Source: Comamonas terrae (GTDB lineage Bacteria; Pseudomonadota; Gammaproteobacteria; Burkholderiales; Burkholderiaceae_C). Taken from it: 64,000 nucleotides of DNA. How positions within the stretch are numbered: position 1 is the first letter of the stretch; each line of letters opens with the position of its first letter. Of this stretch, positions 37,485 to 47,014 are shown one piece after another. The stretch is from positions 62,001 to 126,000 of the forward strand of contig NZ_BCNT01000003.1 of NCBI RefSeq assembly GCF_001544075.1. Direction: 5' to 3'. Position numbers and translations under genes: made by a program. A model generated the notes under the pieces. That model was not told the origin of the DNA. It did no database searches and saw only the letters and a program-made list of their open reading frames with translations.

Positions 37485-39638
37485 GTGAACGCATCCAGTC
37501 CTGACACCTTCCCTGCTTCCACAGAAGCCCTCCCGTCCCGCCGCCCCATCCGCGACCTGCCCGACGAGCTGATCAGCCAGATCGCTGCCGGCGAGGTGGT
37601 GGAGCGCCCGGCCTCCGTGGTGCGCGAACTCGTGGACAACGCGCTGGACGCCGGTGCACGCCAGGTCACCGTGCGCCTGCTCGCGGGCGGCGTGCGCCTG
37701 ATTGCCGTGGAAGACGACGGCGGCGGCATTCCGCGCGACGAGCTGCCCGTGGCCCTGCGCCGCCACGCGACCAGCAAGATCGCCGATTTGCACGACCTGG
37801 AAACCGTGGCCACCATGGGCTTTCGCGGCGAAGCGCTGGCTGCCATCGCCTCGGTGTCGGAAGCCTCCATCCTCTCGCGCCCGGCCGGACAGGAATCGGC
37901 CTACCTGCTCGATGCGCGCAGCGGCGAGCTGCGGCCTGCCGCCCGCAACCAAGGCACGACGGTGGAGGTCAAGGAACTGTTCTTTTCCACGCCGGCGCGG
38001 CGCAAGTTCCTCAAGACCGATGCCACCGAACTGGCCCACTGCATCGAGGCCGTGCGCCGCCATGCGCTGGCACGCCCCGACGTGGGCTTTGCCATCTGGC
38101 ACGAAGGCAAGCTGGTCGAGCAATGGCGGGCGGCGGCCGCGGACGGGACGGATGCCGAAGCCGCGCTGGCGCGCCGCCTGTCCGATGTGCTGGGCGACGG
38201 CTTCGTTGAAAAATCGGTGACCGTGGACCACTGGTCGGGTGCCGTGCACGTCACCGGCCGCGCCGGCATCCCCGACGCTGCGCGCTCGCGCCCGGATCAC
38301 CAGTTCTGCTATGTCAACGGCCGCTTCGTGCGCGACAAGGTGCTCACCCATGCGGCCCGTGCGGCCTACGAGGACGTGCTGCACGGCAACAGGCAGCCGG
38401 TCTATGCGCTGTATGTGGAGATCGATCCGGCGCGCGTGGACGTGAACGTGCACCCGACCAAGATCGAAGTGCGCTTTCGCGACAGCCGCGAAGTGCACCA
38501 GGCCGTGCGCCATGCGATCGAGAATGCGCTGGCGGCGCCGCGCGCCGCCGCCGTGGTCGAAGCCGCCGCACAGGAAGCCGCACGCCAGCCGGGCCTGATT
38601 CCCGAAGCCGGCCAGGCTGCTGCCCCCGCTGCCGCCAAGGCCGCCGCGCCGGTCTGGCCGCAAACCCGCATGGCTTTCGGCGAAGAACGCGCCGGCCACA
38701 CGGTACGCGACCTGGCCGGCCTGTGGGCGCCGATGCGCGAGGCCGTGCCTGCGGCACTCGCCGCACCGGATGCGGCCACCGCCACAGCGGAAGAAGCCAC
38801 GGCAGCCGCATCGCCTGTATCGGCGCCCGCGGTTGCCGACACCGCCGCACAAGAGAATGCAGAGGCCGCAGCCGTCAAGCTGCGTCCTTCGGGGCAAGCC
38901 AGCTATTTCAGCGCCGCAGCGGCAGAGCCTGCCGCCATGCCGCGCACAGCGGCAACCGGTACGCCCGTGGTGGAAGAGGCCCCGCCAGCGCCGCTGGCCT
39001 CCACCGCACCGGCCCTTGCCGGCAGCGCCGCGCCGGACAATGCGGCGCCCGTGTGGCCGCTGGGCCGTGCCGTGGCGCAGATCCATGGCGTCTATATCCT
39101 GGCCGAGAACAGCCAGGGCATGGTGGTGGTCGACATGCATGCGGCCCACGAGCGCATCGTCTACGAACAGCTCAAGAACGCCATCAACGGCGACGACCGC
39201 ATTCCCAGCCAGCCGCTGCTGATTCCGGCCACCTTTGCCGCCACGCCCGAGGAAGTGGCCACGGCCGAAGCCCAGGGCGAGACGCTGCTGACCCTGGGCA
39301 TGGAAATCTCTCCCTTCTCGCCCAAGACCCTGGCCGTGCGCGCCGTGCCGGCCACCCTGGCCCAGGGCGATGCCGTGGAGCTGGCGCGCAGCGTGCTGGC
39401 CGAGCTGGCCCAGCACGACGCCAGCACCGTGGTGCAGCGCGCGCGCAACGAGATCCTGGCCACCATGGCCTGCCATGGCGCCGTGCGCGCCAACCGCAAG
39501 CTCACCCTCGACGAGATGAATGCGCTGCTGCGCCAGATGGAAGTGACCGAGCGCTCCGATCAGTGCAACCACGGCCGCCCCACCTGGCGGCAGATGACCC
39601 TGAAGGAAATGGACGCGCTCTTTCTGCGCGGCCGGTAG
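37485..39638 (+). CDS. mutL: DNA mismatch repair protein MutL with endonuclease motif
   Basis: A 717-residue protein, GTG start. The N-terminal GHKL ATPase (IAAGEVVERPASVVRELVDNALDAGA, VEDDGGGI, HATSKI, TMGFRGEAL) is followed by an Ala/Pro-rich linker (~360-525) and the C-terminal dimerisation domain. There DMHAAHERIVYE (550-561) fits DQHA(X)2E(X)4E with Met for Gln, and CNHGRP (694-699) resembles CPHGRP. These suggest a nicking MutL, as in bacteria without MutH. The start codon is not certain; no good ribosome-binding site is seen. Confidence 0.95.
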   Translation: MNASSPDTFPASTEALPSRRPIRDLPDELISQIAAGEVVERPASVVRELVDNALDAGARQVTVRLLAGGVRLIAVEDDGGGIPRDELPVALRRHATSKIADLHDLETVATMGFRGEALAAIASVSEASILSRPAGQESAYLLDARSGELRPAARNQGTTVEVKELFFSTPARRKFLKTDATELAHCIEAVRRHALARPDVGFAIWHEGKLVEQWRAAAADGTDAEAALARRLSDVLGDGFVEKSVTVDHWSGAVHVTGRAGIPDAARSRPDHQFCYVNGRFVRDKVLTHAARAAYEDVLHGNRQPVYALYVEIDPARVDVNVHPTKIEVRFRDSREVHQAVRHAIENALAAPRAAAVVEAAAQEAARQPGLIPEAGQAAAPAAAKAAAPVWPQTRMAFGEERAGHTVRDLAGLWAPMREAVPAALAAPDAATATAEEATAAASPVSAPAVADTAAQENAEAAAVKLRPSGQASYFSAAAAEPAAMPRTAATGTPVVEEAPPAPLASTAPALAGSAAPDNAAPVWPLGRAVAQIHGVYILAENSQGMVVVDMHAAHERIVYEQLKNAINGDDRIPSQPLLIPATFAATPEEVATAEAQGETLLTLGMEISPFSPKTLAVRAVPATLAQGDAVELARSVLAELAQHDASTVVQRARNEILATMACHGAVRANRKLTLDEMNALLRQMEVTERSDQCNHGRPTWRQMTLKEMDALFLRGR

Positions 39639-39800
39639 ACAGCGCACATCCCGGCGGAAAGGGAGTGCCGGGCACAGAGCGGAGGCGAGAGCGAAAGCCT
39701 GCGGACAGCGGCAATGCGGAAAGCTTGCCGCAAAGGCATTGCCTGTTTGGCGCTTTGCCCTTAGCCTCGGCTGTCTTTGTTTTTGCACCGATGCGCCACC

Positions 39801-40712
39801 ATGCTTGCTGCCAAGCCTTCCCCTTCCACCCCTCCCAGCGACGAGGCAGCCGGCGCATCCGCGCCGGCCGGCAGCATGTCCTTCATCGCCCGGGTGCGCG
39901 CGGCGCTGCCGCAGTTGCCGCCCACGGAGCGGCGCCTGGGCGAGTTCCTGCTGGACTTCCCGGGCAACCTGTCCAGCTATGCGGCGCTGGAGATCGCGCA
40001 GCTGACCGGCGTGTCCAACGCCACGGTCACGCGCTTCATCCGTCGGCTCGGCTATGAAGGCTACGAGGATGCGCGCCGCCATGCGCGCCAGCAGGAAGGC
40101 AGCGGCTCGCCGCTGTTTCTCCCGGCCTCCGCCGCGCAGGGCACGCCCACCAGCGAGCTGATCGCAGCCCACCTGCGCCAGGCCAGCGACAGCCTGGCCA
40201 CCACCATAGGCCAGCTGTCCGCCGAGCAGCTCGACGCCATCGCCCAGGCCCTGGTCGGCGCACGCCAGCTGCTGTTCGTAGGCTATCGGCAGAACCGCAA
40301 TTTCGCGGCCTACCTGCGCTGGCAGTTGCTGCAGGCGCTGCCCATGCCCTCGCAGGTGATCCCGGGCGCCGGCGAGACCCTGGGCGAATACATTGCCCAG
40401 CTGTCCGAGCAGGATGTGGTCATCGTGTTCGCGCTGCGCCGCAGCGTGCGCGTGGTCAGCGAGTTCGCGGCCCAGGCCCGGCGCCAGGGCGCGCGGCTGC
40501 TGTGCATCACCGACCATGCCAGCCCGGCCATGCCCGCGGACTGGCTGCTGCGCGTGCACACCGCCGCGCCCGGCCCGCTGGACAACCATGCGGCGCTGTT
40601 CATGCTCAGCCACCTGATTGCCACGGCCACGCTGCAGCAAAGCGGCCAGCCCGGCCGCCGGCGCATGGCCGCCATCGAGGCCGGCCATGATGCGCTGGGC
40701 GAATTGCTGTAG
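39801..40712 (+). CDS. MurR/RpiR-family transcriptional regulator
   Basis: A 303-residue regulator. N-terminal HTH_6 domain (LPPTERRLGEFLLDFPGNL, ALEIAQLTGVSNATVTRFIRRLGYEGYEDARRHAR, residues ~35-100) and C-terminal SIS domain (~140-285: ARQLLFVGYRQNRNFAAYLRWQLLQ, EQDVVIVFALRRSVR, GARLLCITDHASP), which binds phosphosugars in known members. The effector and targets are not evident because neighbours are mutL and gdhA. A start at 39876 is also possible. Confidence 0.87.
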   Translation: MLAAKPSPSTPPSDEAAGASAPAGSMSFIARVRAALPQLPPTERRLGEFLLDFPGNLSSYAALEIAQLTGVSNATVTRFIRRLGYEGYEDARRHARQQEGSGSPLFLPASAAQGTPTSELIAAHLRQASDSLATTIGQLSAEQLDAIAQALVGARQLLFVGYRQNRNFAAYLRWQLLQALPMPSQVIPGAGETLGEYIAQLSEQDVVIVFALRRSVRVVSEFAAQARRQGARLLCITDHASPAMPADWLLRVHTAAPGPLDNHAALFMLSHLIATATLQQSGQPGRRRMAAIEAGHDALGELL

Positions 40713-41215
40713 CCCGCTATCCAATCGAGAGCTTTTACCGCTTTCTGTTATTGGATTCCATAGCCTTTTGCGCTTGAAATCATTGAATGACAGGCGCAAG
40801 CAGCTATCCATCCGATAGCTGCAGAATCTGCGCATCCCTGATGCAGGCCGACGGATACGCTTCCTCCCCGGCGCGACGGCCCGGTGCACTTTCACCCTCT
40901 CTTTCGCCTGCTGCCTAGCACCATTGGAGCGCAGCGCCGGCCGCACCGCCGCGGCTGTCTTCGCGGGACCGGCTTCGCCTCAAAGTGAAAACTCAATTGC
41001 ATTCGCCGGCCATGCACCAATCCGGCTCGTACGCAACTTTGCAAGTGCCTGTTTTCCAAAGGGAAACGGTTTTTTCATGCACCAAACCATGGCATGGACG
41101 CACCAGAACTGCGCGAGCCTCGCCCCAAAAAGAAGCATGACGGCATAACTTTTTGGCATAATTTTGGTTTGCACAATTTGTCTGCAGCCCGTTTTTAGTC
41201 AGAAAGTTCTCTCAT
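40713..41215. other. 503-bp gene-free region upstream of gdhA
   Basis: No gene is credible. It contains an inverted pair of dispersed-repeat cores (40759-40807), the sequence TGCACCA-N5-TGG (41078-41092), which resembles an NtrC half-site, and two tandem GGCATAA boxes 13 bp apart (41142 and 41155). The gdhA promoter must lie here. CATAAT at 41157 is a possible -10. Confidence 0.5.
40757..40819. repeat. AT-rich repeat, inverted pair before gdhA
   Basis: CATAGCCTTTTGCGCTTG (40759-40776) faces AGGCGCAAGCAGCTATC (40792-40808), which could fold into a long imperfect hairpin; a further GATAGCTGC follows. The second arm reads GATAGCTGCTTGCGCCT on the other strand, the same core as at 13824. Confidence 0.65.
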
Positions 41216-42562
41216 ATGAAGTACGAGTCCGTCGGCCAATTCCTGGAAGAAGTGGCACAACGCAACCCCGGCCAGCCCGAATTCCTGCAAGCCGTCACCG
41301 AAGTGATGGAAAGCCTCTGGCCCTTCATCGAGAAGAACCCCAAATACGCTGAAAACGCCCTGCTGGAGCGCCTGGTCGAGCCCGAGCGCATCATCCAGTT
41401 CCGCGTGAGCTGGACCGACGACAAGGGCCAGGTGCAAGTCAACCGCGGTTTCCGCATCCAGCACAGCATGGCCATCGGCCCCTACAAGGGCGGCCTGCGC
41501 TTCCACCCCTCGGTGAACCAGTCCGTGCTGAAGTTCCTGGCTTTCGAGCAGACCTTCAAGAACGCGCTGACCACCCTGCCCATGGGCGGCGGCAAGGGCG
41601 GCTCGGACTTCGACCCCAAGGGCAAGAGCCCTGCCGAAGTCATGCGCTTCTGCCAGGCCTTCGTGAGCGAACTGTTCCGCCACGTGGGCCCCGACACCGA
41701 TGTGCCCGCCGGTGACATCGGCGTGGGCGGCCGCGAAGTCGGCTTCATGGCCGGCATGTACAAGAAGCTGTCCAACACCGCCGGCAGCGTGTTCACGGGC
41801 AAGGGCCTGTCGTTCGGCGGCTCGCTGATCCGCCCCGAGGCCACCGGCTACGGCACCGTGTACTTCGCCCAGGAAATGCTGGCCACCCGCGGCCAGACCT
41901 TCGAAGGCAAGACCGTGTCGGTCTCCGGTTCGGGCAACGTGGCCCAGTACGCCGTGGAAAAGGCCCTGCAGCTGGGCGCCAAGGTCCTGACCGTGTCCGA
42001 CTCCTCGGGCACCGCCTACGACCCTGAAGGCTTCACGCACGAGAAACTGGCCATTCTGATGGACGTCAAGAACCACCACTACGGCCGCGTGAGCGACTAC
42101 GCTGCCAAGGTGCCCGGCGTGCAGTTCCTGGCCGGCCAGCGCCCCTGGTCCATCAAGGTGGACGTGGCCCTGCCCTGCGCCACCCAGAACGAGCTGGACG
42201 AGAACGACGCCAAGACGCTGATCGCCAACGGCGTGCTGTGCGTGGCCGAAGGCGCCAACATGCCTTCCACCATCGAAGCGGCCAAGGCCTTCGAAGCCGC
42301 TGGCGTGCTCTACGCTCCCGGCAAGGCATCGAACGCCGGCGGCGTGGCCACCTCGGGCCTGGAAATGAGCCAGAACGCCATGCGCCTGTCCTGGACCCGC
42401 GACGAGGTCGACGCCCGCCTGCTGGTGATCATGCAAGGCATCCACGCGGCCTGCCTGAAGTACGGCAAGCGCGAGGACGGCACCGTGAGCTATATCGACG
42501 GCGCCAACGTGGCCGGCTTCGTGAAGGTGGCCGACGCCATGCTGGCCCAGGGCGTGATCTGA
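41216..42562 (+). CDS. gdhA: NADP-specific glutamate dehydrogenase
   Basis: A 448-residue hexameric enzyme that assimilates ammonium into 2-oxoglutarate. Signatures: PYKGGLRFHPSV, the catalytic Lys in LPMGGGKGGSDFDPKGK, DVPAGDIGVGGREVGFMAGMYK, and the dinucleotide fold VSGSGNVAQYAVEKA. Length and N-terminus match the short NADP-dependent class. It is monocistronic with a terminator behind. Confidence 0.96.
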   Translation: MKYESVGQFLEEVAQRNPGQPEFLQAVTEVMESLWPFIEKNPKYAENALLERLVEPERIIQFRVSWTDDKGQVQVNRGFRIQHSMAIGPYKGGLRFHPSVNQSVLKFLAFEQTFKNALTTLPMGGGKGGSDFDPKGKSPAEVMRFCQAFVSELFRHVGPDTDVPAGDIGVGGREVGFMAGMYKKLSNTAGSVFTGKGLSFGGSLIRPEATGYGTVYFAQEMLATRGQTFEGKTVSVSGSGNVAQYAVEKALQLGAKVLTVSDSSGTAYDPEGFTHEKLAILMDVKNHHYGRVSDYAAKVPGVQFLAGQRPWSIKVDVALPCATQNELDENDAKTLIANGVLCVAEGANMPSTIEAAKAFEAAGVLYAPGKASNAGGVATSGLEMSQNAMRLSWTRDEVDARLLVIMQGIHAACLKYGKREDGTVSYIDGANVAGFVKVADAMLAQGVI

Positions 42563-42587
42563 GCGCCGGGCGCTTTCGTCCCTGAAC

Positions 42588-42614
42588 AAAAAAAGGCCCT
42601 GCGGGGCCTTTTTT
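42588..42614 (+). terminator. Rho-independent terminator after gdhA
   Basis: A7 followed by GGCCC, a TGCG loop, GGGCC and T6. Confidence 0.88.
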
Positions 42615-42857
42615 GCTGCCTGGCTTCGTCCGCGCCAGCGCTTGCAAGCGGCGGCGCGCCATGCGGCCAGGCCCCCGCACCGCAGTCCGGCTCCGGGCCC
42701 GCGCAAAAACAGCATGCCGCACAGCGGTATGCAGCGGCCACCGGCCACAATCCAAGGGTTTTCACTAGGATGCACGTCCTTGCCGCACCTGCCCTGGCGC
42801 ATGCCCCGCCGCACGCCCGCAGCAGGTCCTCTCGTTCGCCCGCTTCCAGATAGATCA

Positions 42858-43901
42858 GTGACTGCCTTGCCCCGCTGGCGCCCGGCCCTGGCCGGCCGCA
42901 CCGCCCTTTCGTCCGTTCTCGCCCTCCCCGCGCTCGCCGCAGCCCTTTTCTCCTTGCCTTCTGCCGCCCAGCAGGCGCCCCTGGGCACACTGCAGATCTA
43001 CGGCCGCCTCAACACCTCGGTCGAGCGCTCCCGCGTGCAGGGCCGCACGGCCGCCACCGGCCTGCTCAACAACGAATCCTTCTGGGGCCTGCGCGGCCAG
43101 GAAGACCTGGGTGGCGGCATGCAGGCCGGCTTCATCCTCGAAAACGGCTTCGAGCTGGACACGGGCAGGCCTTCGGAACGCGCCTATTTCAACCGCAAGA
43201 GCGAAGTCAACCTCAGCGGCCGCCTGGGCATGCTGCGCATGGGCCGGCTCATCAGCGAGGCCTATTACGCCACGGCCGACGTGGTCAACATGCACAACTT
43301 CGACACCGGAACCTCCGCCGATGCGCTCTACGCCTGGGTTTCCAACGGTGGCGACCATGTGTCCTGGCGCCTGCCCCCGTGGCGCGGGCTCACCGTCGAG
43401 ATCGGCAGCAGCCTGCATGAAAAGCGGGAGCAGCCCGCGCACAACGCCTGGGACCTGGCCGCCCATTACGAGCATGGCGCCCTGAGCCTGGGCCTGGGCT
43501 ACGGCCGCTGGGGCGCCGCCGAGCAGGCCACGCTGCGCGCCACCTATGTGCAAGGTCCCTGGACGCTGACCGGCTACCACCAGACCAGTACCGGCTGGGA
43601 CAATGCCAGCCATCAGGTCGATAGCAGCCAGCGCAGGCGCCATCTGACACGCCTGGCAATCCAGTACGCCGACGGCCCCAGCGAATACCATGCCAACCTC
43701 GGCCATGCCGGCAAGGCCGGAGGCCAGGCGCGGACCCAGGCGCTGCAATGGACGCTGGCCTACAACTACCACTTCAGCAAGCGCACCAAGCTCTATGCGC
43801 TCTACACCCGGCTCGACAACCGCGCCGGCGCCCACTACCTGACGGGCGAGGACGGCGTGGGCTTCAGCTCCGTGGCCCTGGGCATGCGCCACTATTTCTG
43901 A
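42858..43901 (+). CDS. Gram-negative porin (OmpC/Omp32-like)
   Basis: A 347-residue outer-membrane beta-barrel of the Burkholderiales porin_4 type. Signal (GRTALSSVLALPALAAALFSLPSAAQ), then LGTLQIYGRLNTSVERSR and NESFWGLRGQEDLGGGMQAGFILENGF, alternating strands and the terminal Phe of ...LGMRHYF needed for barrel assembly. The GTG at 42858 gives the shortest good signal peptide; an ATG at 42798 is in frame but adds 20 residues. The start is uncertain. Confidence 0.87.
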   Translation: MTALPRWRPALAGRTALSSVLALPALAAALFSLPSAAQQAPLGTLQIYGRLNTSVERSRVQGRTAATGLLNNESFWGLRGQEDLGGGMQAGFILENGFELDTGRPSERAYFNRKSEVNLSGRLGMLRMGRLISEAYYATADVVNMHNFDTGTSADALYAWVSNGGDHVSWRLPPWRGLTVEIGSSLHEKREQPAHNAWDLAAHYEHGALSLGLGYGRWGAAEQATLRATYVQGPWTLTGYHQTSTGWDNASHQVDSSQRRRHLTRLAIQYADGPSEYHANLGHAGKAGGQARTQALQWTLAYNYHFSKRTKLYALYTRLDNRAGAHYLTGEDGVGFSSVALGMRHYF

Positions 43902-43997
43902 GGCGGGCCAGGCAGGGCAAGCCCGCATGGCAGCCGGCCCGGGCGCAGGTACAAACGACAAGCCCGACTTCTTTCCCCACCTGCCGCAAGGAGAGCC

Positions 43998-44417
43998 ATG
44001 CCATCCCGCCTTCTTTTTTCCCGCCTGCTGTGCACCGGCGCCGCCTTCATGCTGTTCAACGGCCCGGCCATGGCCCAGGCCAATGCGCCACAGGCCAGCG
44101 GCCTGTCGCGTACCCTGGTGGGCAGGGCCGATGTCTCGGTCCCCGGCCGCGAGGCCGTGGTCGCCAAGGTCGAGGTCGCGCCGGGCTCGCGGGCCGGGCG
44201 CCATACCCATCCGGGCGACGAGATCAGCTATGTGACCGACGGCGAAGTCGACCTGCTGGTCGACGGCCAGCCCGCGCGCACCCTCAAGGCCGGCGAATCC
44301 TTCGTGATACCGGCCGGCGTGGTGCACGATGCCCACAATGCCAGCGGCGCTCCCGCACGGCTGGTGGGCGTCTATGTGGTGGAAAAAGGCAGGCCGCTGG
44401 CCACGCCCGTGCCCTGA
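43998..44417 (+). CDS. Exported cupin-domain protein
   Basis: A 139-residue protein with signal peptide (LLCTGAAFMLFNGPAMAQA) and a single cupin barrel: motif 1 GSRAGRHTHPGDEISYVTDGEVD and motif 2 AGESFVIPAGVVHDAHNAS, with the His, His, Glu and His metal ligands in place. A strong AGGAG is upstream. It follows the porin by 96 bp, perhaps cotranscribed. The substrate is unknown. Confidence 0.87.
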   Translation: MPSRLLFSRLLCTGAAFMLFNGPAMAQANAPQASGLSRTLVGRADVSVPGREAVVAKVEVAPGSRAGRHTHPGDEISYVTDGEVDLLVDGQPARTLKAGESFVIPAGVVHDAHNASGAPARLVGVYVVEKGRPLATPVP

Positions 44418-44521
44418 GGCACTTGCTCCATCCCGGGCCGTAGCGCCGGGCCTGGCACCCCATGTTTTGGGCAGATTGATCGCCCCGGCTACCATGGCGC
44501 GATGCTTGCCGGAAACACGCC

Positions 44522-44893
44522 ATGAAACCACTCGCCTCGCTTGTCCTCGGCCTTCTGTGCGCACTGCCGCCGGCCGCCCGGGCAGAACAGCCTTCGCCGG
44601 CTGCCGCCCAGGAAATCGAACACCTGATCGGCTACCTGCATGATTCGGGCTGCGAATTCATGCGCAACGGCAGCTGGTATGGCAGCACCAAGGCGGCCGA
44701 CCATCTGCGCCAGAAGTACGACTATCTGCGGAAAAAAGGCTGGGTCGCGACAGCCGAGGACTTCATCGCCCGCGCGGGCAGCGAAAGCAGCATGAGCCAC
44801 AAGCCCTATGCAGTGCGCTGCGCCGACCAGCCCGCCGAGCCCAGCGGCCCGTGGCTGCAGGCCGAACTCAGGCGCTACCGCAGCGCCCGATGA
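44522..44893 (+). CDS. DUF5329 family exported protein
   Basis: A 123-residue protein with signal peptide (LASLVLGLLCALPPAARA). The mature part EIEHLIGYLHDSGCEFMRNGSWY, HLRQKYDYLRKKGWVATAEDFIARAGSESSMSHKPYAVRC fits DUF5329. It contains two Cys that may form a disulfide in the periplasm. Function unknown. It converges with the methylglyoxal synthase gene. Confidence 0.85.
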   Translation: MKPLASLVLGLLCALPPAARAEQPSPAAAQEIEHLIGYLHDSGCEFMRNGSWYGSTKAADHLRQKYDYLRKKGWVATAEDFIARAGSESSMSHKPYAVRCADQPAEPSGPWLQAELRRYRSAR

Positions 44894-44932
44894 GGCGAGC
44901 CGGACGGCCACGCGCCAGGCCTGCGCCGCACG

Positions 44933-45805
44933 TCACTTGCGGCGCATTGCCGCATCGCACCAGCGCTGCGCCACCCGGGGCGAGGTGCTGCATACGGCCT
45001 CGTGCGTGACGGTGGTCACCGCACGCTCCAGCAGCTGGATGTCGGCCTCGTGCTGGCGCGCCACATGCGGGTCCTCGAAGAAGATGGCGCGCTGGCAGCG
45101 GCGCTCCAGCACCAGGTCGGCGATCTGCGCATCGCCGCCCAGCGGGCCGCTGTTGAAGCGGTCCACCCACGGCCTGTCGGCAGGCCAGCCCTTGCTCCAG
45201 GCCAGCTCGTTGAGCTTCTGGCCCGTGGTGCCCGTGCCCACGCGGCGGCGGTAGCGCGACAGCAGCTCGAAGTTGCGGTCCGCGAACTCCAGCATGGTGG
45301 GCTTCATCGCATCGTGGGCGATCAGCGCCAGCGTCTGGTTCTCATAGTCGTAGAAGCGGTCGGCATTGCGGTCGCGCGGCAGGCCGGCATGGATGCGCTC
45401 CATCTCCACCCAGTCCCGCGCCGAGGCCACGGTGGACAGGAAGGGCTTGCCGTGGATCACGCACTGGCGCTTCAGGGCCAGCGCCTCGGGAAAGATGGAG
45501 GAAGGATCGACGGGATCGGCCAGGTAGATGGCGCCGTCGAGCTGGCGGCCGTCGCCCTCCATGCCCACGACTTCGGCCACCAGCTTCATCAGCCCGCCTT
45601 CGCGCCCGTAGGGATAGCGCACCAGGCCCTTGTAGCCGTGGAGCATGCTGGCCGCCGTGATCGCGTCATAGGTGCGCCCGATGGCATGAAAGCCCAGCTG
45701 CAATTCGCGTATGCCCGCCTCGCAGGCCCTCAGGAAGGAGAACAGCGCGGCATCCTCGTTCTGGTGGTGAAGTTTGTTCGCAGCAAGTCCCAGGCAAATC
45801 GGCAT
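44933..45805 (-). CDS. mgsA: Methylglyoxal synthase with an extra N-terminal MGS-like domain
   Basis: A 290-residue protein, about twice the length of E. coli MgsA (152). The C-terminal half (~155-285) carries the catalytic elements: IAHDAM (His164-Asp165), GTGTTGQKL, GPLGGDAQIADLV (Asp225) and EDPHVARQHEADI, which keeps the equivalents of Asp91, His98 and Asp101. The N-terminal half (~1-150) mirrors it weakly (HAIGRTYDAI, PYGREGGLMKLVAEV, AIYLADPVDPSS) but lacks the acidic residues. It turns dihydroxyacetone phosphate into methylglyoxal. ATG at 45805; ribosome-binding site weak. Confidence 0.82.
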   Translation of the reverse strand: MPICLGLAANKLHHQNEDAALFSFLRACEAGIRELQLGFHAIGRTYDAITAASMLHGYKGLVRYPYGREGGLMKLVAEVVGMEGDGRQLDGAIYLADPVDPSSIFPEALALKRQCVIHGKPFLSTVASARDWVEMERIHAGLPRDRNADRFYDYENQTLALIAHDAMKPTMLEFADRNFELLSRYRRRVGTGTTGQKLNELAWSKGWPADRPWVDRFNSGPLGGDAQIADLVLERRCQRAIFFEDPHVARQHEADIQLLERAVTTVTHEAVCSTSPRVAQRWCDAAMRRK

Positions 45806-45977
45806 TTCCAAGCATCCACAAAACAGGAGTTCAAAGGGCCATGCCCCGGGCATGCAGGGTGGCCGCCTACCGGGAGCAAGAAAACACCCCAAGAATATCG
45901 CCAATTGGCAGCATGACTCATGGGATGGCTGTGCTTGCAGCCATACTTGCGCAAACACTTGACGCCTTCCGAAGTTC

Positions 45978-46895
45978 ATGCCTTTCCTGTCATCGTTCCG
46001 GAACCGCCGCCGCGCGCATGTGACGGCCATGCTGGCAGCCGTGCTGGCCGGCGCGGCCGTCGCCGTCAGCACCGGCTGCTCGGCGCTCGACGCCAAGCAG
46101 CGCAGCTGGATCTTCCAGCCCAGCAACCGCAGCTGGGGCCAGGCCGATACGGCCGGCATGCAGGATGTGTGGATCGCCTTTCGCAGCGAGGACGGCAGCG
46201 ATGCCAGGCTGCACGGCCTGTGGATGCCGGCGGCCGGCAGCCAGGCGCCGCTGCTGCTGTACCTGCATGGCGCACGCTGGAACGTGGGCACCTCGGCGCC
46301 GCGCATACGCCGTCTCAACAGCCTGGGCTTTTCGGTGCTGGCCGTGGACTACCGGGGCTTCGGCGAGAGCAGCGCCGCCCTGCCTTCCGAGCAGTCGGCC
46401 CGCGAGGATGCCCGCGCGGCCTGGAACTGGCTGGCCGGCCAGGCGCCCGGCCGGCCGCGCTACCTGTTCGGCCACTCGCTGGGCGGCGCGATTGCCATCG
46501 ATCTGGCCAGCCAGACCGACGACGAGGCCGGCGTCATGGTCGAGTCCACCTTCACCAGCATTGCCGACGTGGTAAGCACCATGCGCTGGGGCTGGCTGCC
46601 GGTGGGGCCGCTGATCACGCAGCGCTTCGCATCGGCCGACAAGGTGGCCGCCATCCGCTCGCCGCTGCTGGTCGTCCACGGCACGGCCGATGCACTGATT
46701 CCCTCCGACCTCGGCCGCCGGCTTTACGAGGCCGCGAGCGAACCCAAGCGCTTCATCCTGGTGGATGGCGGCACCCACCACAACACCCAGGCCAGGGCCA
46801 TGCAGCAGTACCGCGCGGCCCTGAAGGACTTGTTCGGCCTGCAGCCGCCGCAGGACAAGACCGCCAGGGCCCGGCCCATGGCGGCCGGCGGATAA
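45978..46895 (+). CDS. Alpha/beta-hydrolase lipoprotein
   Basis: A 305-residue hydrolase of the BEM46/Hydrolase_4-like class. N-terminal signal with lipobox-like STGC (Cys34). Oxyanion region [20 protein letters not shown], nucleophile elbow GHSLGG with catalytic Ser, Asp in [12 protein letters not shown] and His in DGGTHHN. An ester or peptide substrate is likely in the envelope. It is divergent from the methylglyoxal synthase gene. Confidence 0.87.
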   Translation: MPFLSSFRNRRRAHVTAMLAAVLAGAAVAVSTGCSALDAKQRSWIFQPSNRSWGQADTAGMQDVWIAFRSEDGSDARLHGLWMPAAGSQAPLLLYLHGARWNVGTSAPRIRRLNSLGFSVLAVDYRGFGESSAALPSEQSAREDARAAWNWLAGQAPGRPRYLFGHSLGGAIAIDLASQTDDEAGVMVESTFTSIADVVSTMRWGWLPVGPLITQRFASADKVAAIRSPLLVVHGTADALIPSDLGRRLYEAASEPKRFILVDGGTHHNTQARAMQQYRAALKDLFGLQPPQDKTARARPMAAGG

Positions 46896-47014
46896 AAGGC
46901 CGCGCCGCAGCCGGGCCGGGCATATGGCGTTATGCTCCGCCGCCTGCACCGCAGCACCGGCGCATCGGCCAGGCATCCGCTTGGCACGCTGCGCCGCCAA
47001 GATCCACAGTTTCC

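Noticed and set aside
37377..40946. A 1189-codon open frame on the minus strand
   Set aside because: It runs antisense to mutL and the RpiR-type gene, which have clear family motifs. Long antisense frames are expected in very GC-rich DNA.
41154..41175. Sigma-54 promoter (TGGCAT...TTGCA) before gdhA
   Set aside because: The GG and GC elements are separated by 14 bp instead of the required 10 bp.
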